A DNA stretch of 64,000 nt, taken from Pinibacter soli (GTDB lineage: Bacteria; Bacteroidota; Bacteroidia; Chitinophagales; Chitinophagaceae). Shown one piece after another: positions 11,301-19,399 of this stretch. The stretch is taken from NCBI RefSeq assembly GCF_029961145.1, contig NZ_JASBRG010000007.1, positions 1,463,037 to 1,527,036 on the forward strand, given 5' to 3'. The notes under the pieces are model-generated. The model worked only from the letters and a program-made list of their open reading frames with translations, was not told the origin of the DNA and made no database searches. A program made the translations under genes and the position numbers. Position 1 is the stretch's first letter. Every line of letters starts with the position of its first letter.

Positions 11301-13017
11301 ATACATTTTCTCCACTTCCAGTTAATGAAGCTCTTATCAAGTCATCATCTCCTACAGCTGCGTAAAAATTTCTGTCGACCGCCGTTTGTTCCCCGGGATT
11401 TTTGAAATACGCACTTTCAAAAGTGGTGTCATCATCTTTAAAAGTCAAGTTACTGGCAAGCTTGTTATCATCCTTCCAGGCGGAGTTGGTAGTAGAAGCA
11501 TCTACCTTCATAAGGTCCGCCCCCACGTGAACATAATCGCCTAGTCCAACCTCTGTCGACAGTTTATCAGAGCCACTTTCTGTCTCCATCTTGTGATCAC
11601 GGATATAACCAAGATCACCACGATAGGCCCTGAACATGCCTCCTGTGCCTTCCCCACTTATCTGAAACAGATCGGGCGTATAAACAGGTACCGCAATATG
11701 TGGTGTAGATTCACTATTAAATGTCAAATCCTTTTCCCGGTTAAAATCCATTAGCGCATTCACATCATCTTTTGCCCTGGTATAGTTCATATAGCCATAA
11801 GCCGGCATTTTCCTGATCTTGTATTTATCAGGTATTTCTTGTTGCTGAACAGCTCCTGTTATAGAAATGCCAGGTGCCAGTCCCCATATCTCACCAGTAA
11901 CTTTTCCCGTAAAACTGTATGCAGTGTTCCTCATCGGCATCGTAATCGTAGGTGTATAGGAAGGCACTGCAAAGGAAATATAGGATGATAAATGCAAATC
12001 CATTCCAGACAAGGATGCTTTTGCATTCTGGTAAGACTTTGGCGCTTGTTTATATCCCGCGTCCAGCTGAAGACCGCTGATGCCCGTACGATTGTTATAA
12101 GAAGTACCAATACCCAAACTAACTGACTTACTATTATTCTTATCGCCTAGAGACGCAAAAAGACTGGGAGAAATACTGGGGCCATACATTGTGTTATTGG
12201 CTATGGACAAACTAGCCGTTAACTTGCCGGCGGTATTTGCGCCGCCTGAAATACTACTACTCACCGTGGGCGTTATACTTGACTCAATGCCCCAACCCAT
12301 ATAATTGTTGTAACGAACGCCTAAAGTAGAACTCACTCCTGCACCAAATTTTGCTGATTTTACCACCTGCTTCAGGCCAACTATCTCAACGCTAAATCCA
12401 CCATCCACACTCACCGTCTTATTTGTCTTTATGGTTTCCGTTTTTGTAATCGAATCCGTTCCATTGAAATCATCCGGCAAGCCGCGCATATTACGCGTAA
12501 TCGAGCCCGGGTTGATGTTCCAACCCAATCCGACCCAACTGGCTTCCTGATCCATTGTTATGCCACTGTTATAGTGAATGGACACGGGATAACCGCCCAC
12601 ATCCATCAAGGGTATATTGTAGGAGAAATTACCGGAGAATAGATCAACCATATTATCCGTTCCTGCACTTTGAAAAGTTGAGCTTTCCGGCTGACTTGGG
12701 CCAATGGCTGGAGAAGACTCTCGCTTATTGGACTCCGTAATCTGCGCAACATCTTTGGAGACACTGTATTCATCAGGCAAAGGATTGAGTTTTGTTTTTG
12801 TTTTTCCTGCGTGTACTGAAAATATATTTTCTGCACCGCTATCATTATCTCCAGGCAATATCAATCGCTTTGATTTAAAATCAAAGTGAGATTTAAAATT
12901 GCCTATCGGTGCTGCTAACAAACCTGCCTGCAATTGCCCTAAAAATCCCATATAAAAAATATTCACCAAAAAAAAGGCGATCTGCTTTTTATATCTTTCT
13001 CCCAGAAGTTGTAACAT
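5371..13017 (-). CDS. giant SpvB/YD-repeat surface protein with DNRLRE-like and PA14 domains
   Basis: This 2548-residue protein has an N-terminal hydrophobic signal segment. Residues about 112-185 hold the hallmark Bacteroidota SpvB/RHS entry sequence (DLFSGNFSYNIPLMDVGGYP, then the WVGLGWNINPGSITRNMRG core). The middle is a long beta-rich region. Residues about 1805-1995 look like a DNRLRE-type domain (DAVIANATLNLSPY). Residues about 2205-2340 match a PA14 domain (GLTGYYVAGDN, then DTYTFYIDYHDGRTVNYIM), typical for carbohydrate binding. The last 50 residues contain a YD repeat (YATFYEYDDEGNLMRLKKE) and end abruptly, as if to hand over to the RHS gene downstream. No toxin domain is seen. It is the centre of the operon running from 16453 to the window start. 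A role as an exported adhesin or shell protein is inferred. Confidence 0.8.
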   Translation of the reverse strand: MLQLLGERYKKQIAFFLVNIFYMGFLGQLQAGLLAAPIGNFKSHFDFKSKRLILPGDNDSGAENIFSVHAGKTKTKLNPLPDEYSVSKDVAQITESNKRESSPAIGPSQPESSTFQSAGTDNMVDLFSGNFSYNIPLMDVGGYPVSIHYNSGITMDQEASWVGLGWNINPGSITRNMRGLPDDFNGTDSITKTETIKTNKTVSVDGGFSVEIVGLKQVVKSAKFGAGVSSTLGVRYNNYMGWGIESSITPTVSSSISGGANTAGKLTASLSIANNTMYGPSISPSLFASLGDKNNSKSVSLGIGTSYNNRTGISGLQLDAGYKQAPKSYQNAKASLSGMDLHLSSYISFAVPSYTPTITMPMRNTAYSFTGKVTGEIWGLAPGISITGAVQQQEIPDKYKIRKMPAYGYMNYTRAKDDVNALMDFNREKDLTFNSESTPHIAVPVYTPDLFQISGEGTGGMFRAYRGDLGYIRDHKMETESGSDKLSTEVGLGDYVHVGADLMKVDASTTNSAWKDDNKLASNLTFKDDDTTFESAYFKNPGEQTAVDRNFYAAVGDDDLIRASLTGSGENVSLDSKFEKVRGGAFINGNVNVATAITRKERDKRTQLITYLTAEQADKYGFNKKILSYPENEFGKPSMINPGGDTSCMTGIKVIDRIGSIRKGNHLSEIDVLGNDGKKYVYGIPVYNTMQQDVTFSVKPSPTNMNKGWINYDPTDASLANKSGKDNYYSNEQTPAYAHSFLLTEILSPDYVDIRGDGVTDDDLGDAIRFNYTQVCSEKDPFQWRIPYTKDSFMANYNEGFKSESRDDKGSYTFGKKELWYLNTIESKNFIAVFTTSKERKDVINIKDSTGGFDYNESKAQRRLKQIDLYSKADWVKNGNSARPVKTVYFDYDYSLCKAVTGVDSTGKLTLTKISFSYSNGKKKNPYLFTYGGKNPDYNPASYDRWGNYKDMSGNPVSAKTTALNNYDYPYLVQDSTVAASNATAWNLTDIQTPAGGKMKITYESDDYGYVQNKRASRLFDIRGFAASPTGTPTKYIYGDAQLNEKLYVMARVPVAVTKPQEVKELYLQGITKLFFKLNVPMPADKWGNGNEWIPLYADIADAGVVSGGDNKTIWIKVKDVDGVSPFKKVAMQFLRLNLPSKAYPNSETGDDVNFKDMVKVIFSSMSGYLQMFSKFEAVAANNGWCKEVFLGNSFVRLDEPTLKRYGGGSRVKRIEIFDSWNKMTAGQQQDASYGQEYMYTTSQIVNGVAATVSSGVACYEPQIGGDENPFRIAKELSEKTNLLAPVNLMYSEEPIGESFFPAPMVGYSKVRTRTIHSNNKSANGWSETEFYTSKDFPTAVEMTPLDGSGKKPFRSSPLGQFLKIESRQYMNLSQGFKVELNDMNGKMKSQASYAEIDPANPIAYTRYYYKVDDNNADHKHLNNEVGVILGNKGEISPGMVGKDIEVMVDLRQQLSQTTSLNLGVNVDVVAAGVWPLPLPSAIPFPQKETMRFRSAAVVKIINRYGLLDSVVQMDKGSIVSTKNVIWDGESGQVVVSRTNNEFNDPVYNVNYPAYWAYDGMAPAYKNIGIDLAKTTNVRKQLKIIRGKLFDYDDNPLPNWEAFFKSGDEIIVQRGLEEDVQQLTPMAMDIPVTSDPTLCGDPKWRAPIKQYIKLWAIDASIGKEHNQGIYFIDQEGRPYSCKEIKEFRIIRSGRRNMMAAAAGSLVSLANPIRTVNGIDKIQIDAQTNVLQASAATYKDLWKVVNHWYVKDTPYIVTRNFTTTLQPTVTILKDQNGTFSYSNNAGYIVSSFFYLGRIKGLCGRHSFGTSSQSIINFPIEKIPKDAVIANATLNLSPYAPQDVFPIVTVGRGACGTKRNSFDWGKNTAYYANLFYLPQSQTSAAAKLSRITSTWTSSLQLTVPTTTDNNVAITQDNFTNLNCTGLVKDVFTRENFGFLFKEDVMSPNNETEDQNNFLSFCNTDNISNNSTGNGFVCDNSGVYCKTCSVSNLKINYNKSVDSVGQICKQFISDTVVNPYRFGILGNWHVDRSYAYYSDRDERKENDLSSAVVYTRTGGTLAGFKPFWSFGGDVMAATADTTQWNWTSAENFFNRKGYEMENYDALYRYNSGQYGYNQQLAIAATQNAKNRETFFDGLEDYDYKTNKCNYLCKDARTFDGFTITNADAHTGLYSLSLAAGQSKSITLPLTASADTAAALSIKVDSSLVPRGTVIPKGTGLTGYYVAGDNNQSLTRTDASINFNWAVNQAPDPGLPANGWLTINWVGKLQVPENDTYTFYIDYHDGRTVNYIMTVNGVQVVSLGTATVPVFLEKGKLYDIAIYATTERSHKFWTGTDNIAFNFSALWSREKGFTKTLIPTGAMYPIGADTSGSFKVQNFYCVKLNSVKPQSVILPKTAPIKGSQSLITAWVKVKDDNTNTANVDGLAPIKIQYAGLSGSDATLAPTGVRIEGWQRYEAVTKIPASATNMQLVFQPGTRNILVDDIRIHPYNSNMKSFVYDPVSLKLMAELDENNYATFYEYDDEGNLMRLKKETERGVMTIKETRSNTQTAL

Positions 13018-13065
13018 AATAGCGTATTGTCGATCTGTTGTTTACAATTAATTCAAAAAACCCGG

Positions 13066-14205
13066 CTAGCCCTTTCTATTTTTTCCCTTGTACTCAAATA
13101 ACATTTTCCACTCCTGTCCTATCTTATCAATGAGGGTAAATTCATACATGTGATTTTTAATGAACTTTCCTTGCTCTTCCAGTCCCATATCTACCAGGTT
13201 AAGGCCACGCAAAAATTGTGGCTGTTTGTCTTTGTTAAGTTTTACCTGGCGAATCCCTGCGCTACTGGTAACATCTGCTATGGTAATTTGAAAAACAGAA
13301 TCTGCGCTTTCATTAAAAAATGAAAATTTTAGCATCTGCTGCACAATCGAATAACCGGCTTTGTCATATCCCTTTGCAAGTTTGGTATAGGTGTTTCCCT
13401 CGTCGGGCAATACAGTAGGGTCGTTTTCGTCTTCAATGGTGAAGGTCCAGATATCACTTTTCAGATTGCTGGTGGAAGACTGGGCGGTTATTTGCCACGC
13501 ATACAGCTGTTGCTTTTCCAGCGCAGTTGCAAATGCGGGATATGGAAGTGTTGTGTTTGCCAGCCTGGATGAGGCATATACCGGAACATTGTCGCGGATG
13601 GCGTCTGCAGGGACCTGGTTGCCCCCAACCTTAACAATCTTATATTCGTATGTACAATTGCGTACAAGTGACAGCGGTACAGGTGGCACCCAGCTAAATA
13701 AAGGTTGCGTCTCTTTCACCGCAGACTTGTTCTCCGGAAATATCAATTGAGGGGGAGCCAATACATCTACCTGTACATCGACACAGGTATTTCCACCCGA
13801 AGCCATCTCTTTACCTTCCAATACCTCATAACAAATCTGGTAAAGGCCCACGGGTAAAAAACCAGGTGATGACAAGTCAATGTCATTGCTAAGCGAATTG
13901 TATACAACAGGCATCACGTCTGCAATCTGCATCTGCCTTGCTCCTGTAGGCACTACAATGCTGCCCGATAAAGCAGTCATCATCTTTTGCCCATTGCTTT
14001 TATTGAGTATTGTTACTGACAGCTGGCAATGCCTCGGTGTAGATAAAGGGTTTGCAATAATTACATTCCACAATTGCTCTTTTTCAATCAATGCTCCTGG
14101 TGGCAAAAAAGCACTTACGACCAGGTCCTGGCCCTGAACAAACTCGTTGCCTGTGACAAGTAGCATCACAAATGCAATTAGAAGATTTTTGATTCTCACA
14201 TTCAT
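13066..14205 (-). CDS. secreted protein with Ig/FN3-like domain
   Basis: This 379-residue protein has a clear signal peptide (IKNLLIAFVMLLVTG, cleavage near FVQGQ). The N-terminal half looks like an immunoglobulin-type beta domain. Residues about 150-260 look like a fibronectin-III or 'APPQLIFPENKSAV...PLFSWVPP' module ending in LYAWQITAQ, a pattern seen in proteins encoded beside YD-repeat genes in this phylum. It begins 4 bp before the outer-membrane protein gene ends, so the two are almost certainly co-transcribed, and it precedes the giant gene by 48 bp. No catalytic residues are recognisable. A periplasmic or surface role supporting export of the giant protein is plausible but unproven. 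Confidence 0.75.
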   Translation of the reverse strand: MNVRIKNLLIAFVMLLVTGNEFVQGQDLVVSAFLPPGALIEKEQLWNVIIANPLSTPRHCQLSVTILNKSNGQKMMTALSGSIVVPTGARQMQIADVMPVVYNSLSNDIDLSSPGFLPVGLYQICYEVLEGKEMASGGNTCVDVQVDVLAPPQLIFPENKSAVKETQPLFSWVPPVPLSLVRNCTYEYKIVKVGGNQVPADAIRDNVPVYASSRLANTTLPYPAFATALEKQQLYAWQITAQSSTSNLKSDIWTFTIEDENDPTVLPDEGNTYTKLAKGYDKAGYSIVQQMLKFSFFNESADSVFQITIADVTSSAGIRQVKLNKDKQPQFLRGLNLVDMGLEEQGKFIKNHMYEFTLIDKIGQEWKMLFEYKGKNRKG

Positions 14206-14209
14206 AGTG

Positions 14210-16453
14210 TTATTTAAAATAGGTCGTAAAACTTAATACACCCATCGTATTGTTATATAATTTGTAATTAATATCCGGATAATAGTTGCAGTCCACCTGC
14301 AAAGACAACACGCCTACCCTAGGAATAGTCAATGCTGTTGAGCCGTAGCCGCCTGTTTTGCTTTCATATTCCGCAGCAGATAAACTGTTTATTTTAAAGC
14401 CGCCTTTAACAGTGACTTTACGACTAATCATGTATTGTATATGTCCGTCGAATACTACATAACTATAAATGTTGTTCTTTATAACGGAAGCTGTTAACCC
14501 TGAGCTATATCTATCAAACTGAAAATGCTGGGTCATAACAATGTTCGAAGAGTTTCCATAGAAATAACCTGATGCACTGTTATTCATAAACCTATTGAAT
14601 ATAAGTGTTGACGTAGCCGGCACGTCTCCCACCTTATAAGAATAGCTTGCCATACAGTTCAGAACCTGGTACCTGTTCTCATAAACGGTATCGTGTATGC
14701 TTACGTATTGAAAAGAGGGCATATAACCGGCGGAAACAATCCACCTGTTTTTTCTAAACGTTGCCATTAATGTGGTCACGGTATTTTTACCGTTGTACAC
14801 TTGCTCCACATATGGGTTTTGATAGTCGTTCTTTTTTATTCCTGCATTTATGGTTAACAAATTATGAAAGAAACTTTTACTTGCCTGCACACCCCATTGA
14901 CTATTATTGGCACTTAACCGATAAGCATTGAATCCATAAAAATTAGCGCCATAATACTTGTAATAACCATTTACATTCAATCCTCTTTTAGGTAATATGC
15001 TATAAAAAGAACAACTGAAAGCCTTGTTGGATTTATCGTTTATGCTAAACGAATTTTTCGTTCCGTTTGCCACGGGTTTTGCATACGTTGACTGGGCAAC
15101 TTCTCCATTAAGTGTGAGATGCCGGTAAGACAACTGTCCTGATAGGCTCATCCCTATTGAACCCGGCGCTGCGCTACCCGACTGACTACCACTATAAACA
15201 GGATTATGCTTTCCTCCAAAAACGCTAATCATCGCATAATTTTTAGTTCGCAGCCCGATGCCGATACCTGTTGAATAAACAAAGTTGTTGACCTTTTTTT
15301 TCGAAGTATTAAAAACAAAATCACGCAACCCAAAATCTGTCCATCCAGCCTGTACTGACAAGAACGCATCACCCAAATCATATTCCATATTGACGCCGTT
15401 TATTGAGACGTTCTGAAAACTCAATTGGGTGGAAGTTGCAATGCTTCTGCCTAATGACAGCTTCTGAAAACCCTCCCAGAATTTATTTCGGTACTCATCG
15501 ACAAAAGAAGTATCGACATGCATTTTTTTCAAGTATGGCGCATATTTTCTTAACAGCTCTTCTTGGCCTTTCAGGTCGTTTATATCTGCTTTTTGCAGTT
15601 TTCTTATTTCAACCGCCGCATTGTTGTATTCATTTTTTAAACTGTCCGTCAATCGTTGCAGAACATCCATAGAATGCTGAATGCTGTCGAATTTGCTTAC
15701 ATATTCTACCGCTGCAGAAATGGAATCTTCCCCGTCCTTTATTTTGTCAATATATACCTGCTTATTGGCTAATATCTCTTTATAATGGATATACTTATTG
15801 AGACACTCCGGATTATCCCGTTTTTTAAACTCATCTGATAAAGAATTTAACTTGGCCAACTTATCATCAACATACAATTGAAGCATTTGCTGCTCGGCCT
15901 GGTATGCCTTTTGAGCGTTTTGTTGGTACTTATCCTTTGCAAGACCAGCCACTTCTTTCCCATTTAATCCTATATTGAAATCTACATAGTTCCTGAAATA
16001 AGCTGAATTAGTATATCGTCCGAACACAGATACATTAAACGGCAGGTCCTTTACCGCATGCACTTTCGTTGTATAATTTATGTTTTGTTGAATGATATCG
16101 CTGTAATCATATACCCCTTCGATTCTTGATATATAGGTTGCCCTATAGTTGAGCATGTGATTATCCAAAAGTCGTCCTTTTGCAATACCAACCGGTGAGG
16201 CTTCAATTTTAATTTTTTTCAGCTTTCTTATTTGATCAAGAGCGGAATCTGAAGGCGGTCCTTTTAGGATATTTTTCACCTCACTCTCAACGTGAGTAAT
16301 CATACCAGTATCGACATATTTACATATACAGGCGGGAGTTGTCTGCGCCGTGGCGACAGATTGCATTACTGAAAGTAATAGAAGTGTAATGCCTGCTTTC
16401 AATATATATAAGCAGTAGTTGTTCATATAGCCGCACCAAATACAATGGCGCAT
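14210..16453 (-). CDS. outer-membrane protein with periplasmic coiled coil and beta-barrel-like C-terminus
   Basis: The first ATG of the frame is used (747 aa). Met10 at 16426 (MNNYCLYILKAG...) is an attractive alternative because it gives a compact signal peptide ending near ATAQ. Residues about 160-330 are highly charged and helical (coiled-coil character, many K/E/Q). From about residue 340 to the end the sequence alternates hydrophobic and polar residues with many aromatic-terminated strands and ends in LSFTTYFK, as in outer-membrane barrels. It is the first gene of the operon; a TAnnTTTG-like promoter lies about 95 bp upstream. The 483-aa protein at 21637-23088 has the same coiled-coil-then-barrel plan. 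It might anchor or export the giant proteins, which is inference. Confidence 0.75.
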   Translation of the reverse strand: MRHCIWCGYMNNYCLYILKAGITLLLLSVMQSVATAQTTPACICKYVDTGMITHVESEVKNILKGPPSDSALDQIRKLKKIKIEASPVGIAKGRLLDNHMLNYRATYISRIEGVYDYSDIIQQNINYTTKVHAVKDLPFNVSVFGRYTNSAYFRNYVDFNIGLNGKEVAGLAKDKYQQNAQKAYQAEQQMLQLYVDDKLAKLNSLSDEFKKRDNPECLNKYIHYKEILANKQVYIDKIKDGEDSISAAVEYVSKFDSIQHSMDVLQRLTDSLKNEYNNAAVEIRKLQKADINDLKGQEELLRKYAPYLKKMHVDTSFVDEYRNKFWEGFQKLSLGRSIATSTQLSFQNVSINGVNMEYDLGDAFLSVQAGWTDFGLRDFVFNTSKKKVNNFVYSTGIGIGLRTKNYAMISVFGGKHNPVYSGSQSGSAAPGSIGMSLSGQLSYRHLTLNGEVAQSTYAKPVANGTKNSFSINDKSNKAFSCSFYSILPKRGLNVNGYYKYYGANFYGFNAYRLSANNSQWGVQASKSFFHNLLTINAGIKKNDYQNPYVEQVYNGKNTVTTLMATFRKNRWIVSAGYMPSFQYVSIHDTVYENRYQVLNCMASYSYKVGDVPATSTLIFNRFMNNSASGYFYGNSSNIVMTQHFQFDRYSSGLTASVIKNNIYSYVVFDGHIQYMISRKVTVKGGFKINSLSAAEYESKTGGYGSTALTIPRVGVLSLQVDCNYYPDINYKLYNNTMGVLSFTTYFK

Positions 16454-16553
16454 TAATATAAATGATGTTGATGATTAACCGGAAGTATTTTGGAATGGGC
16501 TACACAGAAAGTATAACGGTGATCAATAGCTGATCTTATTGTACTAGGTATAA

Positions 16554-16584
16554 CAAAAGTAATGGAGATTTTTTAACAAAACAA
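16554..16584 (-). promoter_or_regulatory. putative Bacteroidota-type promoter for the giant-protein operon
   Basis: On the minus strand TACTTTTG (16561 to 16554) fits the TAnnTTTG -7 box of the Bacteroidota primary sigma factor, with a TTG about 20 nt upstream (16584-16582) where the -33 element belongs. It lies about 95 bp before the operon's first ATG. Pattern match only. Confidence 0.4.
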
Positions 16585-16635
16585 TTTTTTATTCAAGCAA
16601 CCTTAGTGGCAAAAAAAGAGACATTCAGTATTCAA

Positions 16636-16643
16636 TAACTTTG
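16636..16643 (+). promoter_or_regulatory. putative -7 box directly before the OmpA-type gene
   Basis: TAACTTTG matches TAnnTTTG, but it ends only 4 nt before the ATG at 16648. That would give an almost leaderless transcript if functional. No convincing -33 element was seen. The true start could be later, or the match could be chance. Confidence 0.25.
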
Positions 16644-16647
16644 CCGC

Positions 16648-17847
16648 ATGTTTACTGTCCTTGAAAAAAATAAAAGAATTACCCTATTCGTTGCCGTTTG
16701 TTTTTGTTTTTGCAATGTATTTACACAGACGGGAAACAGCCCCACCAATTTCTACAAACGAAATCCTTTGTTGGGCATTCATTTCAACGCTTCCAATTAT
16801 TCAAGGCCACTCAATCTATCTCAAACTAACACGGGCTATTTTTTTTCTTTTATAGATGGGATCGCCGGCAAATATGACTATATGATCCAGGCAGGAAGTA
16901 CTTCACCCAAATTTGCCTTTAGCAAAAATGCCAGCAATAAGGATTTGCTTCATTTTATTTCAGTAAATGGAATACGACGTTTTTTTTCTGACTCAGTTTC
17001 TTTCAATCCTTTTATAAACGCAGGTCCTGGGATTGGCGTTACAGCCAGCAAAACAAATTTCTTTTTCAATGCGGGAGCGGGATTTGAAATTCGTTTCACC
17101 AGTAAAATATTTCTGCATACCCAATTCAATTATCAAATAAATACTTCGTCACAGGTCGATAACAATACTTCCGTCTCGATAGGACTGTTGGGCACAATAT
17201 TTCAACGAAAAAGAAAACCTGTTGCAAACACTGCTGAGCGTTCTGTATCAACAATACAAAAAACAAATGACCAGCATCATGACGGAATTATTGACATTAA
17301 TGATTCTTGCTCCACTATTGCAGGCCCAAAATCATTTACCAGATTTCCCGACTCGGATGGAGACGGAATACCTGATTATAAAGACAATTGTCCAACTATA
17401 CCAGGACTTGCACGGCTTAACGGGTGCCCTCTTCCTGTTAGCCGTCCGCCGCAACTTGTAATAGTGGACACCTCTAACATTCCTGCGACTTCCTATATTG
17501 GAGACGTTATAAATAATTTAGCGAAAGAGATTCATTTTAATTCCGACAAAGCTACGCTTATGCCACTCTCGGCTCAAATACTTGATACTATTGCAAGATT
17601 GCTGACTACACAGCAATATAAGCAACTAACAATAGAAGGGTATACGGACAATACCGGAACCACGAAGAGAAACAGGGAATTGAGTAAAGAACGTGCAGTT
17701 GTTGTGCTGGAATATCTTGCGTCTAAAGGCATTGATAGAACTAAAATGCAAGCAATAGGTTTGGGAGACGCTCACGCTATTGCAAATAATGACACACCTG
17801 AAGGACGATCGCAAAATAGAAGGACAGTTTTTGTATTGGTAAAATAA
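16648..17847 (+). CDS. OmpA-family protein with thrombospondin type-3 repeats
   Basis: This 399-residue protein has a signal peptide (FVAVCFCFCNVFTQ), a 150-residue N-terminal beta-barrel-like domain, then a calcium-binding thrombospondin-3-type linker (PDSDGDGIPDYKDNCPTIPG) around residues 230-255. It ends with an OmpA/MotB peptidoglycan-binding domain at about 285-399 (IHFNSDKATLMPLS, TIEGYTDNTGT, LSKERAVVVLEYL, SQNRRTVFVL). This is the usual Bacteroidota layout for an outer-membrane protein tethered to peptidoglycan. It is transcribed away from the giant-protein operon and is the only plus-strand gene in the first 24 kb. It could stabilise the envelope around that secretion or adhesion apparatus. 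Domain calls are confident; the partner role is inferred. Confidence 0.9.
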   Translation: MFTVLEKNKRITLFVAVCFCFCNVFTQTGNSPTNFYKRNPLLGIHFNASNYSRPLNLSQTNTGYFFSFIDGIAGKYDYMIQAGSTSPKFAFSKNASNKDLLHFISVNGIRRFFSDSVSFNPFINAGPGIGVTASKTNFFFNAGAGFEIRFTSKIFLHTQFNYQINTSSQVDNNTSVSIGLLGTIFQRKRKPVANTAERSVSTIQKTNDQHHDGIIDINDSCSTIAGPKSFTRFPDSDGDGIPDYKDNCPTIPGLARLNGCPLPVSRPPQLVIVDTSNIPATSYIGDVINNLAKEIHFNSDKATLMPLSAQILDTIARLLTTQQYKQLTIEGYTDNTGTTKRNRELSKERAVVVLEYLASKGIDRTKMQAIGLGDAHAIANNDTPEGRSQNRRTVFVLVK

Positions 17848-18237
17848 TCTTTATTTACATCTACATTCACTAATGCTGAGACCCGCTTCAGCAATAGATG
17901 GAAGTGAAAACAAACTAACGTAAGCTATCTCTCATGGAGCTATTCTGAAGGAAACGGGTATGGCGACTTGCAGTCTGGCTAAAGTTCAGATTGGCACTTA
18001 TTATTATCTGATTTCCGAAAAACAAAAATGCCCCCAATTAGTGCCTGACTTTTGGGGCATTGCAAAGCCGGTGCTTTTATTACATAAAGCACGGAACTAT
18101 TTTATGACTTGTTGCTTAAAAATCTCCCATCCCTTCAATGCATACTGCTGCTGCTGCGTCATCAATTTGCTGCTTCTAGTGCACCGCAATTACACATGCC
18201 GCTATACCCATTCCTATTTTAACTTTTAGATCAACAA
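17848..18237. other. convergent intergenic region with a weak hairpin
   Basis: This 390-bp gap separates two convergent genes. The inverted repeat AATGCCCC (18027-18034) / GGGGCATT (18054-18061) with a 19-nt loop may be a bidirectional terminator, but it lacks a T-tract. A plus-strand frame at 17960-18229 is rich in Cys and Tyr, crosses the hairpin and does not look like a protein. Nothing else was seen. Confidence 0.4.
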
Positions 18238-19377
18238 TTATTTTTTCAACTGTCTATTCTCCTCTTCTAATTTTTTTATCCTGTCTTCCTGGCTTATTAT
18301 ATATAGCGTCAATTCTTCTAATTTCTTCAACAATAACTTTTGCATTTCTCCAACATCCAGCCCGTCCTTTTCAATCGTAGATGTAGAAGGCATTTCAGGA
18401 AGATGTTTGTTTGCTTTAATGAATGATGCAATAGAATCTAATGAAGGAAGTTTGTAAGAAGGTTCGAACACATAATCAGCCCAGTTAGACTGCGTTACAA
18501 TTACTTTTTTAGCACGTATGTTCCCGTTTACAGCAAGCTTTTCTGTAGGAGAGGTGGTGCCAACACCAACATTACCGCCCCTACTATTTAATATTAAATC
18601 GCCCCATACAGAGCCGGCAGCTTTAATACTTTGCAGATATGAATATCCGCCTGACGACTGCGATATTCCCACTAGAAAATTGGTATACCCTCCGTTATCA
18701 AAACCATTTCCAATGCTAATACCGCCAGACCCTTTAGGATCCACATGCAAAGTGTTTTGTGGCGTTGTTGTACCTATGCCAACAAGTCCATTTTCACCAA
18801 TAGTAACCCTGTTTATTTTATTTGTCACTATCGAAAAGGGATGATTCGTTGCAGTACCTACCGCTTCGCCCGCGGGGCAGCTATAGAAACCATTATAACC
18901 ATCAGCATATAAACCCGTTTGAATGCCGCTGGTAGTGGTCATAATTTTTGAATGAAGATCTCCATGTACTTCCAATACTCTTTGCCAGCCTTCTGCATTT
19001 TCTGGCGAAGTAGTTCCTATACCAACTTTTCCATCTGCGCTTTCAAGCAGTATTCGAGACCAGGGTTGGGCAGGATTGTTATTCACTTTTCTACAATAAA
19101 AATTTTGATCAAAAAAACCTCCGGAGAACTGCATAGCATAGTTGTTAGCCGAGTTTGAATGGCGCACGTCCAACAAATGCCAAAATGAGGATGCTCCGGA
19201 AGGAAAATTAATAGGGTTGTAGGTTTCAAAAAAACCTGACCGCGCTCCAGCATTGCCTTGCAAGCCTGCATCATCACGCCCTTCGGTTCGTGAATTATTA
19301 TTACCCCAAAGTAAGGGGTCCTGCGAGTATCCTTGATAACCAATCAGTAGGATTGCTAAAAAGAAAATATTTTTCAT
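18238..19377 (-). CDS. fibre-like protein with knob-type N-terminus and coiled-coil tail
   Basis: A signal peptide (FFLAILLIGYQGYSQ) is followed by a pyocin-knob-like domain at residues about 30-110 (SGFFETYNPINFPSGASSFW, then QPWSRILLES). Repeated GIGTTSP strands (VGIGTTSPENA, VGIGTTTPQNT, VGVGTTSPTEK) are typical of tail-fibre and trimeric beta-helix proteins. The C-terminal 100 residues are a Bacteroidota family module (NGNIRAKKVIV, NWADYVFEPSYKLPSLDSI, then KHLPEMPS) and end in a coiled coil (LLKKLEELTLYII, KKLEEENRQLKK) that likely trimerises. The protein is probably exported to the cell surface; it is not in a phage context. It is the last gene of a four-gene minus-strand cluster, 22 bp after a frameshifted paralogue. 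Confidence 0.8.
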   Translation of the reverse strand: MKNIFFLAILLIGYQGYSQDPLLWGNNNSRTEGRDDAGLQGNAGARSGFFETYNPINFPSGASSFWHLLDVRHSNSANNYAMQFSGGFFDQNFYCRKVNNNPAQPWSRILLESADGKVGIGTTSPENAEGWQRVLEVHGDLHSKIMTTTSGIQTGLYADGYNGFYSCPAGEAVGTATNHPFSIVTNKINRVTIGENGLVGIGTTTPQNTLHVDPKGSGGISIGNGFDNGGYTNFLVGISQSSGGYSYLQSIKAAGSVWGDLILNSRGGNVGVGTTSPTEKLAVNGNIRAKKVIVTQSNWADYVFEPSYKLPSLDSIASFIKANKHLPEMPSTSTIEKDGLDVGEMQKLLLKKLEELTLYIISQEDRIKKLEEENRQLKK

Positions 19378-19399
19378 AATTAAATTTGTTTCTCGGGTT

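Noticed and set aside
17960..18229. 89-aa plus-strand ORF after the OmpA-type gene
   Set aside because: Cys-rich, low-complexity sequence crosses an inverted repeat between convergent genes and has no protein-family features.
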